DNA of 64,000 bases. It comes from Streptomyces sp. TLI_235 (lineage in GTDB: Bacteria > Actinomycetota > Actinomycetes > Streptomycetales > Streptomycetaceae). The position numbers and the translations under genes were made by a program. Below are positions 41,425-49,778 of this stretch, in pieces. Every line of letters starts with the position of its first letter. Within the stretch, counting starts at the first letter, position 1. The DNA lies in NCBI GenBank assembly GCA_002300355.1, contig NSGV01000001.1, positions 1,612,001-1,676,000 of the forward strand, given 5' to 3'. Under the pieces are notes generated by a model that saw only the letters and a list, made by a program, of their open reading frames with translations, searched no databases and had not been told where the DNA came from.

Positions 41425-41476
41425 AGTGGTCCTCCGCGTGCTCTCGGGTGGGAGAGGATGGGACGGCCGCCGAGCG

Positions 41477-41490
41477 TGGGAGCGCTCCCG
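41477..41490. promoter_or_regulatory. CebR box 1
   Basis: TGGGAGCGCTCCCG differs in one base from the CebR operator TGGGAGCGCTCCCA. It lies 53 bases upstream of the cellulase start. CebR (LacI family) is released by cellobiose or cellotriose. Confidence 0.9.
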
Positions 41491-41600
41491 CGCGGCCGCG
41501 GCAGATGCTAGCCGGGCGCGGAGTGTCGCGTAATCCCTTGTGCAGAAGGAAGTTTCGACGATGTTCGACGGCGGGCGGCCCGACCGGGAATCTGTGCTGA

Positions 41601-41614
41601 TGGGAGCGCTCCCG
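41601..41614. promoter_or_regulatory. CebR box 2
   Basis: A second TGGGAGCGCTCCCG, 124 bases from the first. It is closer to the stop of the GlsB-like gene, so it most likely acts with box 1 on the cellulase promoter, perhaps by looping. Confidence 0.85.
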
Positions 41615-41674
41615 TAGTGGAGCGAAGAAATCCGCCGCCGGCGGGCCCTGGATCGGGCCCGCCGGGGCGCGCGG

Positions 41675-41941
41675 TCAGTCCCGGGAGTTGCCGAAGAGCA
41701 GGCGGTAGGCGATCAGCAGCACCAGGGCGCCGCCGATCGCGGAGACCCAGGTCGCCAGGTCGAAGAAGTCCTTGGCCACCGGGCGGTGCAGCCAGGTCGA
41801 GGCGATCCAGCCGCCGACGAAGGAGCCGGCGATGCCGATGAGTGTCGTGACGAAGAGGCTGCCCGGGTCGCGCCCGGGCAGCAGGAACTTGGCGATGGCC
41901 CCGGCGATCAGGCCGAGGACGATCCAGCTGATGAAACCCAT
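41675..41941 (-). CDS. GlsB/YeaQ/YmgE-family membrane protein
   Basis: An 88-residue protein with three hydrophobic helices: MGFISWIVLGLIAGAIAKFLLPG, LFVTTLIGIAGSFVGGWIAS, and ATWVSAIGGALVLLIAYRLLFG, typical of the transglycosylase-associated (GlsB/YeaQ) stress family. An insert (WLHRPVAKDFFDL) lies before the last helix. ATG 41941. Confidence 0.9.
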   Translation of the reverse strand: MGFISWIVLGLIAGAIAKFLLPGRDPGSLFVTTLIGIAGSFVGGWIASTWLHRPVAKDFFDLATWVSAIGGALVLLIAYRLLFGNSRD

Positions 41942-42188
41942 ACCTGTCTCCTTGCCCGCCGGGGTCCGACGCCGAACCGCGGTGACCCGAAGGACGCGCA
42001 CCACCCGCCGCCGGTTCCCGAACATCCGGCCGGGCCGCACCGCGGACCTCCCGCACCACCTCCCGCACCGGCCCCGCCGGCCCCCCGTCCGACCGCCCGC
42101 CGGGCGCAGCCCCACCGTGACCGTCGGCGCCCCGGTGTGGGAGAGTCGGCGGCCCCGGGCCGGACGGGCCCGACGCGAGGAGGTGCCG

Positions 42189-42899
42189 ATGAGCGCGGGC
42201 ACACAGGCCGGCCGGGTGCTGGTGGTGGACGACGACGCCGCGATCCGGCGCTCGCTGGAACGCGGGCTGCGCCTCAGCGGCTTCAGCGTGGGCGTGGCCG
42301 CGGACGGCGAGGCGGCGCTCGCCCGGGCCGCCGCCGACTCCCCCGACGTGCTGGTGCTGGACGTGTCGATGCCGGGCCTCAGCGGCACCGAGGTCTGCCG
42401 GGCGCTGCGGGCCCGCGGCGACGACACCCCGGTGCTGATGCTCTCCGCGTTGGACGAGCTCGCCGACCGGGTCGCCGGGCTCCAGGCCGGCGCCGACGAC
42501 TACCTGGTGAAGCCCTTCGCCCTGGAGGAGCTGGTGCTGCGGCTGCACGCGCTGCTCCGCCGCCGCCCGGCCCCGCCCGCCGACCTGCTGCGGGCCGGTC
42601 CGCTCACCGTCGACCCGGCCACCCGCCAGGTGCACTGGGAGGGCGCCGAACTCCACCTCACCCGGCGCGAGTTCGAGCTGCTCGCGCAGCTCGTCCGGAA
42701 CGCCGGCCTGGTCCTCACCCGCGACCAGTTGCTGGACCGGGTCTGGGGCTACGACTTCGAGGTGCGCAGCGACGCGGTGGACACCTTCGTCAGCTATCTG
42801 CGCCGCAAGCTGGAGGAGGGCGGCCGGCCGCGGCTGATCCACACCGTGCGCGGGGTCGGCTTCGTGCTGCGGGCGCCGGCCGACGGGGGTGCCCGGTGA
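42189..42899 (+). CDS. OmpR-type response regulator
   Basis: A 236-residue regulator: VLVVDDDAAIRRSL, phospho-acceptor D in VLVLDVSMPGLSG, K in YLVKPFALEEL; winged helix LTRREFELLAQLVRNAGLVLTRDQLLDRVWGYDFEVRSDAVDTFVSYLRRKLE...IHTVRGVGFVL. Resembles MprA/PrrA-type regulators. ATG 42189; GTGA overlap with the kinase. Confidence 0.95.
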   Translation: MSAGTQAGRVLVVDDDAAIRRSLERGLRLSGFSVGVAADGEAALARAAADSPDVLVLDVSMPGLSGTEVCRALRARGDDTPVLMLSALDELADRVAGLQAGADDYLVKPFALEELVLRLHALLRRRPAPPADLLRAGPLTVDPATRQVHWEGAELHLTRREFELLAQLVRNAGLVLTRDQLLDRVWGYDFEVRSDAVDTFVSYLRRKLEEGGRPRLIHTVRGVGFVLRAPADGGAR

Positions 42900-44335
42900 A
42901 GCTCTCCACCCGGATCGCGCTGTCGGTGACGGTGCTGGTGCCGTTGCTGGTGCTGGCCGCCGGGCTGCTGCTGCTCGGCCTCGTCCACCGGGACCTGCTG
43001 CGCCAGCAGGACGAGGTGCTGCGGGCCCGGGCGGCGGCGGTGCTGCCGAACGCCCGCACGCTGCTGGCCGCGAGCGCCGGCAACCGGCCGAAGGCCGAGC
43101 AGAACCAGCAGCGGAAGGTGCTGGACGGGGCACTGGACTCCGGGGTCCGGCTGGCGGGCCGGGACGGCGCCGTACGGCTGGCGGTGGGCCCGCAGCCCGC
43201 GGAGTCGGTGGTGCTGCCGGCGGCCGGCTCGGGCCCGGCGACGGTCCGGGACGGCGGGCGGGCCTGGCGGGTGCTGGCGGTGCCGGTGGACGGTGCGAGC
43301 CCGGGCACGCTCTGGCTGGTGGAGCCGTCCACCGCGGTCGACCCGCAGGTGAAGGCGGTCCGCCGGCGGGTGTTGCTGGTGGCGCTGCTGGCCGCCCCGG
43401 CCGCCGGGGCGCTGGCCTTCGGCCTGGCGGACCGGGCCACCGCCTCGCTGCGCACGCTGAGCCGCCGGGCCGCCGCGCTCGACCCGCGCGCGGGTGCCGC
43501 CGCGCTCGACCACCGGCGCAGCCGGGTCACCGAGGTGGACGAACTCGCCGCCGCGCTCGCGCTGCTGCTCGCCCGCTACGACGAGCAGGCGGGCCGGACG
43601 GCGCAGGCGCTGGAGACCGCGCGGTCGTTCTCCTCCGCGGCAGCGCACGAGCTGCGGACCCCGCTGACGGCGATGCGGACCAATCTGGACGTGCTGGCCG
43701 CACACCCCGGCCTGCCGGCTGCCGAGCGGGCCGAGATCGTGGGTGAACTGGCCGAGGACCACGGCCGGTTGGAGGACCTGCTGAACGCGCTGCGGACGCT
43801 GGCCGGCGGCGATCTGGTGGAGCTGTCGGCCTTCGCGGCGCTGGATCTGGGCGAGCTGGTGGAGGCGGCCGCGGCGGAGGCGGGCCGGCGGCACCCGCAG
43901 GCCGTCCTGGAGGTCGAAACCGCGCCGGGGGTACGGGTGTTCGGCTGGGAGGCGGGCCTGCGGATCCTGCTGGCCAATCTGATCGGGAACGCCGCGGTGC
44001 ACGGCCGGACGACCGGCGGCCCGACCCGGATCGCCGTCCGGCTGCGGGCCGGACGCAGCGGTTCGGCGGTGCTGACGGTGGACGACCGGGGGCCCGGGGT
44101 GCCGCCGCAGGAGCGTGCGGCGGTCTTCGCCCGGTTCCACCGACGGCCGGACAGCCCCGGTTCGGGGCTGGGGCTGACCCTGGTGGCGCAGCAGGTGGCG
44201 CTGCACCGGGGCACGGTGGCGGTGGCGGACGGGCCGGACGGCGCGGGCTGCCGGGTGGAGGTGCGGCTGCCGCTGCTGCGTCCGGAGGAGCCGACGCTGG
44301 TGCTGCCGGCCCGCCGGGACTGGATCACCCGCTGA
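42896..44335 (+). CDS. Sensor histidine kinase (HisKA/EnvZ type)
   Basis: A 479-residue kinase. Two membrane helices (VTVLVPLLVLAAGLLLLGLV and VLLVALLAAPAAGALAFGLA) flank an outer domain of about 120 residues. A HAMP-like linker, H-box SSAAAHELRTPLTAMRTNLDV, N-box LANLIGNAAVHG, and VDDRGPGVPPQE and GSGLGLTLVAQQVALHRG follow. GTG 42896. Its signal may be read at the membrane; two exported small proteins follow. Confidence 0.95.
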   Translation: MKLSTRIALSVTVLVPLLVLAAGLLLLGLVHRDLLRQQDEVLRARAAAVLPNARTLLAASAGNRPKAEQNQQRKVLDGALDSGVRLAGRDGAVRLAVGPQPAESVVLPAAGSGPATVRDGGRAWRVLAVPVDGASPGTLWLVEPSTAVDPQVKAVRRRVLLVALLAAPAAGALAFGLADRATASLRTLSRRAAALDPRAGAAALDHRRSRVTEVDELAAALALLLARYDEQAGRTAQALETARSFSSAAAHELRTPLTAMRTNLDVLAAHPGLPAAERAEIVGELAEDHGRLEDLLNALRTLAGGDLVELSAFAALDLGELVEAAAAEAGRRHPQAVLEVETAPGVRVFGWEAGLRILLANLIGNAAVHGRTTGGPTRIAVRLRAGRSGSAVLTVDDRGPGVPPQERAAVFARFHRRPDSPGSGLGLTLVAQQVALHRGTVAVADGPDGAGCRVEVRLPLLRPEEPTLVLPARRDWITR

Positions 44336-44360
44336 GCGGGGGCCGCCGGGAGGTCGCAGA

Positions 44361-44411
44361 ACCCCGGCGGCCACAGCACCCCGGCGGTCACAGAGCTCTG
44401 GCGGTCACAGG
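44361..44411. repeat. Three tandem 17-base repeats before the exported-protein genes
   Basis: ACCCCGGCGGCCACAGC, ACCCCGGCGGTCACAGA and GCTCTGGCGGTCACAGG follow each other without gaps (consensus ACCCCGGCGGTCACAGN). They lie 69-119 bases upstream of the small secreted-protein gene and 26 bases after the kinase stop. OmpR-type regulators bind direct repeats, so they may be sites of the neighbouring regulator. Confidence 0.65.
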
Positions 44412-44479
44412 GTTTCCACAAGAAGCCGTCCTACGCTCCCCCTCGTCCGATCCCACAGCTATCCGGAGGAGAGACCGCC

Positions 44480-44869
44480 ATGCCCACGTACCGCAAGGCC
44501 GCCGCGATCGGCGCGCTCGCCCTGGCAGGGTCCGTGCTCGCGGGCGCGGCCCCGGCACAGGCCGCCGAGACCCCGAAGGGCGACGGCGCCAAGTCGATCT
44601 GCAAGCGCCTGCCGGCCACCCAGGCCCGCATCGACAAGGCCCTGAAGCGGCTGAACGGCGACGCCACGGTGGTCGGCTCGGTGGCCCGGCTGGAGAAGCG
44701 GGTGGCCGAGGCCAAGTCAGCGGGCCACACCGAGGTGTACACCTACCTCAACGACCGGCTGGACTTCCGCAAGAGCCTGCTGCCGACCCTGGAGCTGCGG
44801 CAGAAGGACCTGAAGGCCGTCTCCGACTGGTGCGGCAAGCAGGGCTCGCCCTCGGCGGACTCCAAGTGA
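44480..44869 (+). CDS. Small secreted protein of unknown function
   Basis: A 129-residue protein with a signal peptide (MPTYRKAAAIGALALAGSVLAGAAPAQAAET) and a charged, helical mature part: ICKRLPATQARIDKALKRLNGDATVVGSVARLEKRVAEAKSAGHTEVYTYLNDRLDFRKSLLPTLELRQKDLKAVSDWC. Two cysteines near the ends of the helical region could form a disulfide clasp. Its stop overlaps the GTG of the lipoprotein gene. ATG 44480 with GGAGGAGAG upstream. Probably an output or signal accessory of the adjoining two-component system. Confidence 0.8.
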   Translation: MPTYRKAAAIGALALAGSVLAGAAPAQAAETPKGDGAKSICKRLPATQARIDKALKRLNGDATVVGSVARLEKRVAEAKSAGHTEVYTYLNDRLDFRKSLLPTLELRQKDLKAVSDWCGKQGSPSADSK

Positions 44870-45072
44870 GCCGCCGGGCCGGTGCCGCGGTGGCGGCCCT
44901 CGCCGCGGCCGCCGCGCTGCTGCTGACCGGCTGCGGGCCGCACCAGGGCGGCGGCGACAAGGCCGCGCAGACCCGGCAGGACGACGGCCAGGCGCCGCAG
45001 ATGCAGCAGAAGCTGGACGCGGCGGAGAGCGCCGCCGCGCAGGCGGACACCGACGCCACGCAGAACAACTGA
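44866..45072 (+). CDS. Small lipoprotein of unknown function
   Basis: A 68-residue lipoprotein: lipobox ALLLTGCGPHQ, then a short, polar Gln/Asp/Ala-rich mature part (QMQQKLDAAESAAAQADTDA) with heptad-like spacing. GTG 44866 overlaps the stop of the secreted-protein gene, so the two are made together and may interact at the outer membrane face. Confidence 0.75.
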   Translation: MSRRAGAAVAALAAAAALLLTGCGPHQGGGDKAAQTRQDDGQAPQMQQKLDAAESAAAQADTDATQNN

Positions 45073-45085
45073 CGATCCGCAGGCC

Positions 45086-45122
45086 GAGCGGCCCGTCCCG
45101 GACGATCCGGGGCGGGCCGCTC
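45086..45122 (+). terminator. Terminator after the lipoprotein gene
   Basis: GAGCGGCCCGTCCCGGA pairs with TCCGGGGCGGGCCGCTC (16 of 17) around a 3-base loop, 13 bases after the stop. Confidence 0.8.
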
Positions 45123-45211
45123 CGCCGTTCCTGCCGCCGAACGGGGTCACGGGCCTCCCGCCTGCCGGACGCGGCTTGACGCGGCCCGCTCCTGTCGTGA
45201 ACGATCGGCGC

Positions 45212-45289
45212 ATGAAGCCCGGCACCGCTCTGGTCTGCCGCCTGCACGTCGATCTGCGACGCCAGGCGAGCGACATGTGTGCCTGCTGA
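45212..45289 (+). CDS. Cysteine-rich leader peptide
   Basis: ATG 45212 encodes 25 residues with the pattern seen in many streptomycete sulfur-gene leader peptides: VCRLHVDLRRQASDMC, ending MCAC then stop. Three cysteine codons, two near the stop, fit ribosome-mediated sensing of cysteinyl-tRNA. It lies 155 bases upstream of cysteine dioxygenase. A hairpin with CGGTGCC/GGCACTG arms follows at 45324-45347. The rest of the 45073-45444 gap shows no other gene. Confidence 0.75.
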   Translation: MKPGTALVCRLHVDLRRQASDMCAC

Positions 45290-45444
45290 CGGTTCCTCCT
45301 CGTCCCGTGTCGTCGTCCGGGACCGGTGCCTGATCCGTCCGGCACTGCCCGGGACCGTCCGCTCCTGAAGCTCCCCCTCCCCCGGTCGGCGCACCGCTGT
45401 GCCCGTGTGCGCCCGCCGCCGCTCCGGTCATCCGAGGACACGCC

Positions 45445-45999
45445 ATGAGCCTGGACGTCGCGCTACCCGTTTCCGCTCCCGACGCTCCTGCCGACACCCC
45501 CGACGCTCCCGCCGGCGTCCCCGGCGACTCCGGCGGCACGGCCCGCCCGCTGTCGCCGAACGCCCTGCGGGCGATCGTCCGCGATCTCGCCGAACAGCCC
45601 GACCGGTGGATCCACCGGGTCCGGCTGGCCACCGGCGACCGCTGGTACGAGCGGCTGGTGAGCGCCGAGGACCACGAGGTGTGGCTGATCAGCTGGCTGC
45701 CCGGCCAGTCCACCGGCTTCCACGACCACGGCGGTTCGCGGGGGGCGTTCGCGGTGGCGCTGGGCGAGTTGGAGGAGCTGTCGCTGGGCGGCCCGGAGGA
45801 GGGGCTGCTGGTGCGGCGGGTGCCGTCCGGCGGGGTGCGGGCGTTCGGCGCCTCGTACCTGCACGATGTGCGCAACACCTCGGCCGGGCCGGCCGTGACG
45901 ATCCACGCGTACTCGCCGCCGCTGGGCGGGATGACGCGATACGACCTGCGGGCCGGCGGTCTGGTCCGCACCGCGGAGGAAGGACCGGAGCAGTGGTGA
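45445..45999 (+). CDS. Cysteine dioxygenase-like cupin
   Basis: A 184-residue protein. The Fe-binding cupin motif is WLPGQSTGFHDHGGSRGAFAVALGELEE (His-x-His), with a second His in ASYLHDVRNTSAGPAVTIHAYSPPL. This matches actinobacterial cysteine (thiol) dioxygenases, which turn cysteine to cysteine sulfinate. The first 30 residues are low-complexity Pro/Ala. ATG 45445; GTGA overlap with the rhodanese gene, so they act together. Confidence 0.9.
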   Translation: MSLDVALPVSAPDAPADTPDAPAGVPGDSGGTARPLSPNALRAIVRDLAEQPDRWIHRVRLATGDRWYERLVSAEDHEVWLISWLPGQSTGFHDHGGSRGAFAVALGELEELSLGGPEEGLLVRRVPSGGVRAFGASYLHDVRNTSAGPAVTIHAYSPPLGGMTRYDLRAGGLVRTAEEGPEQW

Positions 46000-46391
46000 C
46001 GACAGTCGACGAGTTGGTGGAGCGGAGCCGGGCCGGGGTGCACCGGCCGAGCCCGGCGGAGGCGTTCGCGGCGGTGGCCGAGGGTGCGCTGCTGGTGGAC
46101 ATCCGGCCGGTGGCGCAGCGGGCCCGCGAGGGCGGCATCCCGGGTGCGCTGGTGATCGAGCGGAACGTGCTGGAGTGGCGGCTCGACCCGGCGGGCAGCC
46201 ACCGCATTCCGGAGGCGGCGGACTACGGGGTGCACTGGATCGTGGTCTGCTCCGAGGGCTACGCGTCCAGCCTGGCCGCGGCGAGCCTGCGGGAGCTGGG
46301 GCTGCACCGGGCGACCGACCTGGACGGCGGTTTCGTCGCCTGGGCGGCGGCCGGTCTGCCCACCCTTTCGGCGGACGCTGGTTTGGCCTGA
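45996..46391 (+). CDS. Rhodanese-like sulfurtransferase
   Basis: A 131-residue single rhodanese domain: LLVDIRPVAQRAREGGIPGALVIERNVLEWRLDP, then the active-site loop VVCSEGYASSLAAASLRELG with the persulfide-carrying cysteine, and DLDGGFVAWAAAGLP. It probably moves the sulfur released in cysteine oxidation or thiosulfate turnover. GTG 45996 (45993 also possible). Confidence 0.92.
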   Translation: MTTVDELVERSRAGVHRPSPAEAFAAVAEGALLVDIRPVAQRAREGGIPGALVIERNVLEWRLDPAGSHRIPEAADYGVHWIVVCSEGYASSLAAASLRELGLHRATDLDGGFVAWAAAGLPTLSADAGLA

Positions 46392-46491
46392 CCCCGCCCC
46401 GGGGATTCGATCAGGTGTTTGCTTGTCACATCCGCATCATGCGTTCGCCTCTCACTGCGCATCAGAACAGCAAGGCAATCTGGAACCACAC

Positions 46492-47532
46492 GTGATCACT
46501 TTCGAGGGCGCCGGCAAGCGCCACCCGGACGGCACGGTGGCCGTCGAGGGCCTGGACCTCGACGTCCCCGCCGGCCGAATAACCGTGCTCGTCGGCCCGT
46601 CCGGCTGCGGCAAGACCACCATCCTGCGGATGGTCAACCGCATGGTCGAGCCGACCGCCGGGCGGGTGCTGCTGAACGGCGAGGACGTCGCGACCCTGCC
46701 CGCCGCCCGGCTGCGCCGCGGCATCGGCTACGTCATCCAGCAGGCGGGCCTGTTCCCGCACCGCCGGGTGCTGGACAACGTGGCGACCGTGCCCCGGCTG
46801 CTCGGCCAGGACCGGAAGGCCGCCCGGGCCCGCGCCGCCGAACTGCTGGAGCTGGTCGGCCTGCCGCCGGAGACGGCCCGCCGCTACCCCTTCCAGCTCT
46901 CCGGCGGCCAGCAGCAGCGCGTGGGCGTGGCACGGGCCCTGGCCGCCGACCCGCCGGTGCTGCTGATGGACGAGCCGTTCAGTGCGGTCGACCCGGTCGT
47001 CCGGGCCGGGCTGCAGGAGGAACTGCTCCGGCTGCAGTCCGAGTTGAACAAGACGGTGCTCTTCGTGACACACGACATCGAGGAGGCCGTCCGGCTCGGC
47101 GACCACGTCGTGGTCCTCCGCGAGCACGGCCGGATCGCCCAGCGCGCCGACCCGCACACCCTGTTGACCGCGCCCGCGGACGAGAACGTGGCCGCCTTCC
47201 TGGGCCGCGACCGGGGCCTGCGCGGGCTCGGCCTTCGCCCGGCCGCCGCCGTCGACCTGCTGCCCGCCGGCAGCGACCTGCACGGCTGGCGGCTCACCCT
47301 GGACGCCGACGGCCGCCCCGAGGCCTGGGAGCGCGGCGGCGAGCGCCGGCCCGCGCCCGCCTTCGCCCCCGCCGCCGACAGCCTGCGCGCCGCGCTGGAC
47401 GCCGCGGTGCTCTCACCCGCCGGCGCCGCCGTCGCGGTGGACGCCGCCGGACGGGCCACCGGCCTGGCCACCCGGGCCGCCGTGCTCGGCGCGCTCGGCC
47501 CCGGCAGCGAGGAGCCCGACGGTGGACGGTGA
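46492..47532 (+). CDS. Compatible-solute ABC importer ATPase (OpuCA/ProV type)
   Basis: A 346-residue ATPase. VGPSGCGKTTILRMVNRMVEPTAGRVLLNGEDV (Walker A with the VNRM of ProV/OpuCA), YVIQQAGLFPHRRVLDNVATVP, LSGGQQQRVGVARALA, VLLMDEPFSAVDPVVR and VTHDIEEA. The C-terminal part is a weakly conserved tail in place of CBS domains. GTG 46492; a longer frame starting further upstream lacks family similarity. First of four overlapping genes importing glycine betaine, choline or carnitine. Confidence 0.92.
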   Translation: MITFEGAGKRHPDGTVAVEGLDLDVPAGRITVLVGPSGCGKTTILRMVNRMVEPTAGRVLLNGEDVATLPAARLRRGIGYVIQQAGLFPHRRVLDNVATVPRLLGQDRKAARARAAELLELVGLPPETARRYPFQLSGGQQQRVGVARALAADPPVLLMDEPFSAVDPVVRAGLQEELLRLQSELNKTVLFVTHDIEEAVRLGDHVVVLREHGRIAQRADPHTLLTAPADENVAAFLGRDRGLRGLGLRPAAAVDLLPAGSDLHGWRLTLDADGRPEAWERGGERRPAPAFAPAADSLRAALDAAVLSPAGAAVAVDAAGRATGLATRAAVLGALGPGSEEPDGGR

Positions 47533-48181
47533 ACCGCTCGTCCGCTGGCACTGGATCGGCGACCACCTCGGCTACCTGCGCGACCTGACCCTGGACCACG
47601 CGGTGATCTCGCTCGTCCCGGTGCTGATCGCGCTGCTCGCCGCCGTTCCGCTCGGCCTCGCCTGCGCCCGGCTGCCCCGGCTCTACCAGCCGCTCTCCGC
47701 GGTCTTCAACGTGGTGTACGCGCTGCCCGCGCTCGCCGTCTTCGTGGTGCTCATCCCGTACACCGGGCTCGCCACCCGGGCCACCGTGATGGTGCCGCTC
47801 ACCTGCTACGCGCTCGCCGTCCTGCTGCCGGCGACGGTGGACGGCCTGCGGGCCGTCCCGGAGGACGTCCGGCAGGCGGCCACCGCGCTCGGCTACGGGC
47901 CCTGGCACCGCCTCGCCGCGGTCGAACTCCCGGCCTCGGTGCCCTACCTGGTGGCCGGGGTGCGGGTGGCCGCGGTCTCGTCCATCTCGCTCGCCGCGGT
48001 GGGCGCCCTGGTCGGCCGCGGCGGCCTCGGCTACCTCTTCGTGGACGGCTTCCAGCGGACCTTCCCGACCCCGATCGTCGCCGGGATCGTGCTCGTCGTC
48101 CTGCTCGCCCTCGCCACCGACCTGCTGCTGGTGCTCGCCCGCCGGCTGCTCGCCCCCTGGGCCGCCGGAGGTGCCAGGTGA
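47522..48181 (+). CDS. Compatible-solute ABC permease 1
   Basis: A 219-residue permease with about five helices: DHAVISLVPVLIALLAAVPLGLACARLP, VVYALPALAVFVVLIPYTGL (typical OpuCB), and the EAA loop VDGLRAVPEDVRQAATALGYGPWHRLAAVELPASVPYLVAGVRVAAVSS. GTG 47522 overlaps the ATPase gene by 11 bases. Confidence 0.93.
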   Translation: MDGEPLVRWHWIGDHLGYLRDLTLDHAVISLVPVLIALLAAVPLGLACARLPRLYQPLSAVFNVVYALPALAVFVVLIPYTGLATRATVMVPLTCYALAVLLPATVDGLRAVPEDVRQAATALGYGPWHRLAAVELPASVPYLVAGVRVAAVSSISLAAVGALVGRGGLGYLFVDGFQRTFPTPIVAGIVLVVLLALATDLLLVLARRLLAPWAAGGAR

Positions 48182-48873
48182 ACTGGCTCGGCTGGCTGCA
48201 GACCTTCTTCGCCGCCCCCGCCCGGCAGAGCGGGCCCGACGCGATCGGCCACCGGATCGCCGAACACCTGGTGTTCTGCGGGGAGGCCCTGCTGTGGGCC
48301 GCGGTGCTCGCCGTCCCGCTCGGCCTGCTGATCGGGTACACCGGCCGCGGCGCCTTCGCGGTGACGGCCTTCACCGGCGCCGCCCGTGCGCTGCCGACCC
48401 TCGGCCTGGTCACCCTCGCCGTGCTGCTGGCCGGGGTCGGCGACACCGCCGTCCTCGTCCCGCTGGTGGCGCTGGCCGCGCCGCCGCTGCTGGTCGCCGC
48501 CGCGGAGGGCGTCCGCGGCACCGACCCGGTCGTCCGGGACGCCGCCCTCGGCATCGGGCTGACCCACCGCCAGGTGCTGTGGCAGGTCTGCCTGCCCGCC
48601 GCCCTGCCGATGCTGCTCGCCGGGCTGCGGACGGCCACCGTCCAGACGATCGCGACCGCCACCGTCGCCGCCTACGTCGGCCTCGGCGGGCTCGGCCGCT
48701 ACGTCGTCGACGGGCTCGCCACCCGCGACTACCCGGCCACCGTCGGCGGCGCCCTGCTGGTGGTGCTGCTGGCCGTCGCCGCACAACTGCTCTTCGCCCC
48801 ACTGATCCGCCGCTCGTCGCCGCCGCAGGCACGACAGACCCTCCGTACCCGCCGACCGAAGGAATCCCGATGA
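48178..48873 (+). CDS. Compatible-solute ABC permease 2
   Basis: A 231-residue permease, OpuCD-like: HLVFCGEALLWAAVLAVPLGLLIGYTGRG, ARALPTLGLVTLAVLL, EGVRGTDPVVRDAALGIGLTHRQVLWQVCLPAALPMLLAGLRTATVQTIATATVAAYVGLGGLGRYVVDGLATRDYP. GTG 48178 overlaps the previous stop. Forms the heterodimeric channel with permease 1. Confidence 0.93.
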   Translation: MNWLGWLQTFFAAPARQSGPDAIGHRIAEHLVFCGEALLWAAVLAVPLGLLIGYTGRGAFAVTAFTGAARALPTLGLVTLAVLLAGVGDTAVLVPLVALAAPPLLVAAAEGVRGTDPVVRDAALGIGLTHRQVLWQVCLPAALPMLLAGLRTATVQTIATATVAAYVGLGGLGRYVVDGLATRDYPATVGGALLVVLLAVAAQLLFAPLIRRSSPPQARQTLRTRRPKESR

Positions 48874-49778
48874 CCGCCCGCCTCGTCAGAACGCTCACCG
48901 CTGCCGCCCTCGCGCTGGGCGCGGCGGCCTGCTCCTCCTCTTCCGGCGACCCGCTCGCCGCGGACGGCGGCGCCGCGAAGCCCGCCGGCGGCAGGACCGT
49001 CGTCGTCGGCTCCGCCAACTTCCCGGAGAACGTGCTGCTCGCCTCGATCTACTCCCAGGCGCTGAAGGCCAAGGGGGTCAAGGTCGAGGAGAAGTTCAAC
49101 ATCGGCAGCCGCGAAGTGCTCTACGGGCAGCTGAAGTCCGGCAGCCTGACGGTGCTGCCGGAGTACAACGGCGCCCTGCTCGGCTACCTCGACCCGAAGA
49201 CCACCGCCGCGGGCACCGAGGCCGTCGACGCCGAGCTGCAGCGGAAGCTGCCCGCCGAACTCGCCGTCCTGGACCCGGCGTCCGCAGAGGACAAGGACTC
49301 CCTGACGGTCAGCAAGGAGACCGCCGACCGGCTGAAGCTCACCTCGATCGCCGACCTCGCCGGCAAGGCCGGCGACCTGGTGGTCGGCGGGCCGCCGGAG
49401 TTCAAGTCCCGCCGCGAGCAGCAGTTCAAGGACGTCTACGGGCTGGCCTTCAAGGAGTGGAAGCCCACCGCCGACACCACCGCCAACGCCCTGAAGGACG
49501 GCACCGTGCAGGTCGGCAACGTCTTCACCACCGACCCGCGGATCGTCCAGCTCGGGCTCGTCGCGCTGGCCGACCCGAAGAACCTGTTCAGCGTGCAGAA
49601 CGTGATCCCGCTGGTGAACAAGGCCGGGGTGGACGCCACCGCCTCGGCCGCGCTCAACGCCGTCTCCGCGAAGCTGGACACCGCCGGCCTGACCGCCCTG
49701 ATGAAGCGGGTGTCCGTGGACAAGGAGGACCCGTCGGCCGTCGCCGGGGCGTGGCTGAAGGCCAACGGCCTGTCCTGA
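48870..49778 (+). CDS. Compatible-solute-binding lipoprotein (OpuCC/ProX-like)
   Basis: A 302-residue lipoprotein (lipobox LGAAACSSS). The mature part begins VVVGSANFPENVLLASIYSQALKAKGVKVEEKFNIGSREVLYGQLKSGSLTVLPEYNGALLGYLD, the OpuAC/QAT fold that binds quaternary ammonium solutes, and ends PLVNKAGVDATASAALNAVSAKLDTAGLTALMKRVSVDKEDPSAVAGAWLKANGL. ATGA overlap with permease 2. Confidence 0.94.
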   Translation: MTARLVRTLTAAALALGAAACSSSSGDPLAADGGAAKPAGGRTVVVGSANFPENVLLASIYSQALKAKGVKVEEKFNIGSREVLYGQLKSGSLTVLPEYNGALLGYLDPKTTAAGTEAVDAELQRKLPAELAVLDPASAEDKDSLTVSKETADRLKLTSIADLAGKAGDLVVGGPPEFKSRREQQFKDVYGLAFKEWKPTADTTANALKDGTVQVGNVFTTDPRIVQLGLVALADPKNLFSVQNVIPLVNKAGVDATASAALNAVSAKLDTAGLTALMKRVSVDKEDPSAVAGAWLKANGLS

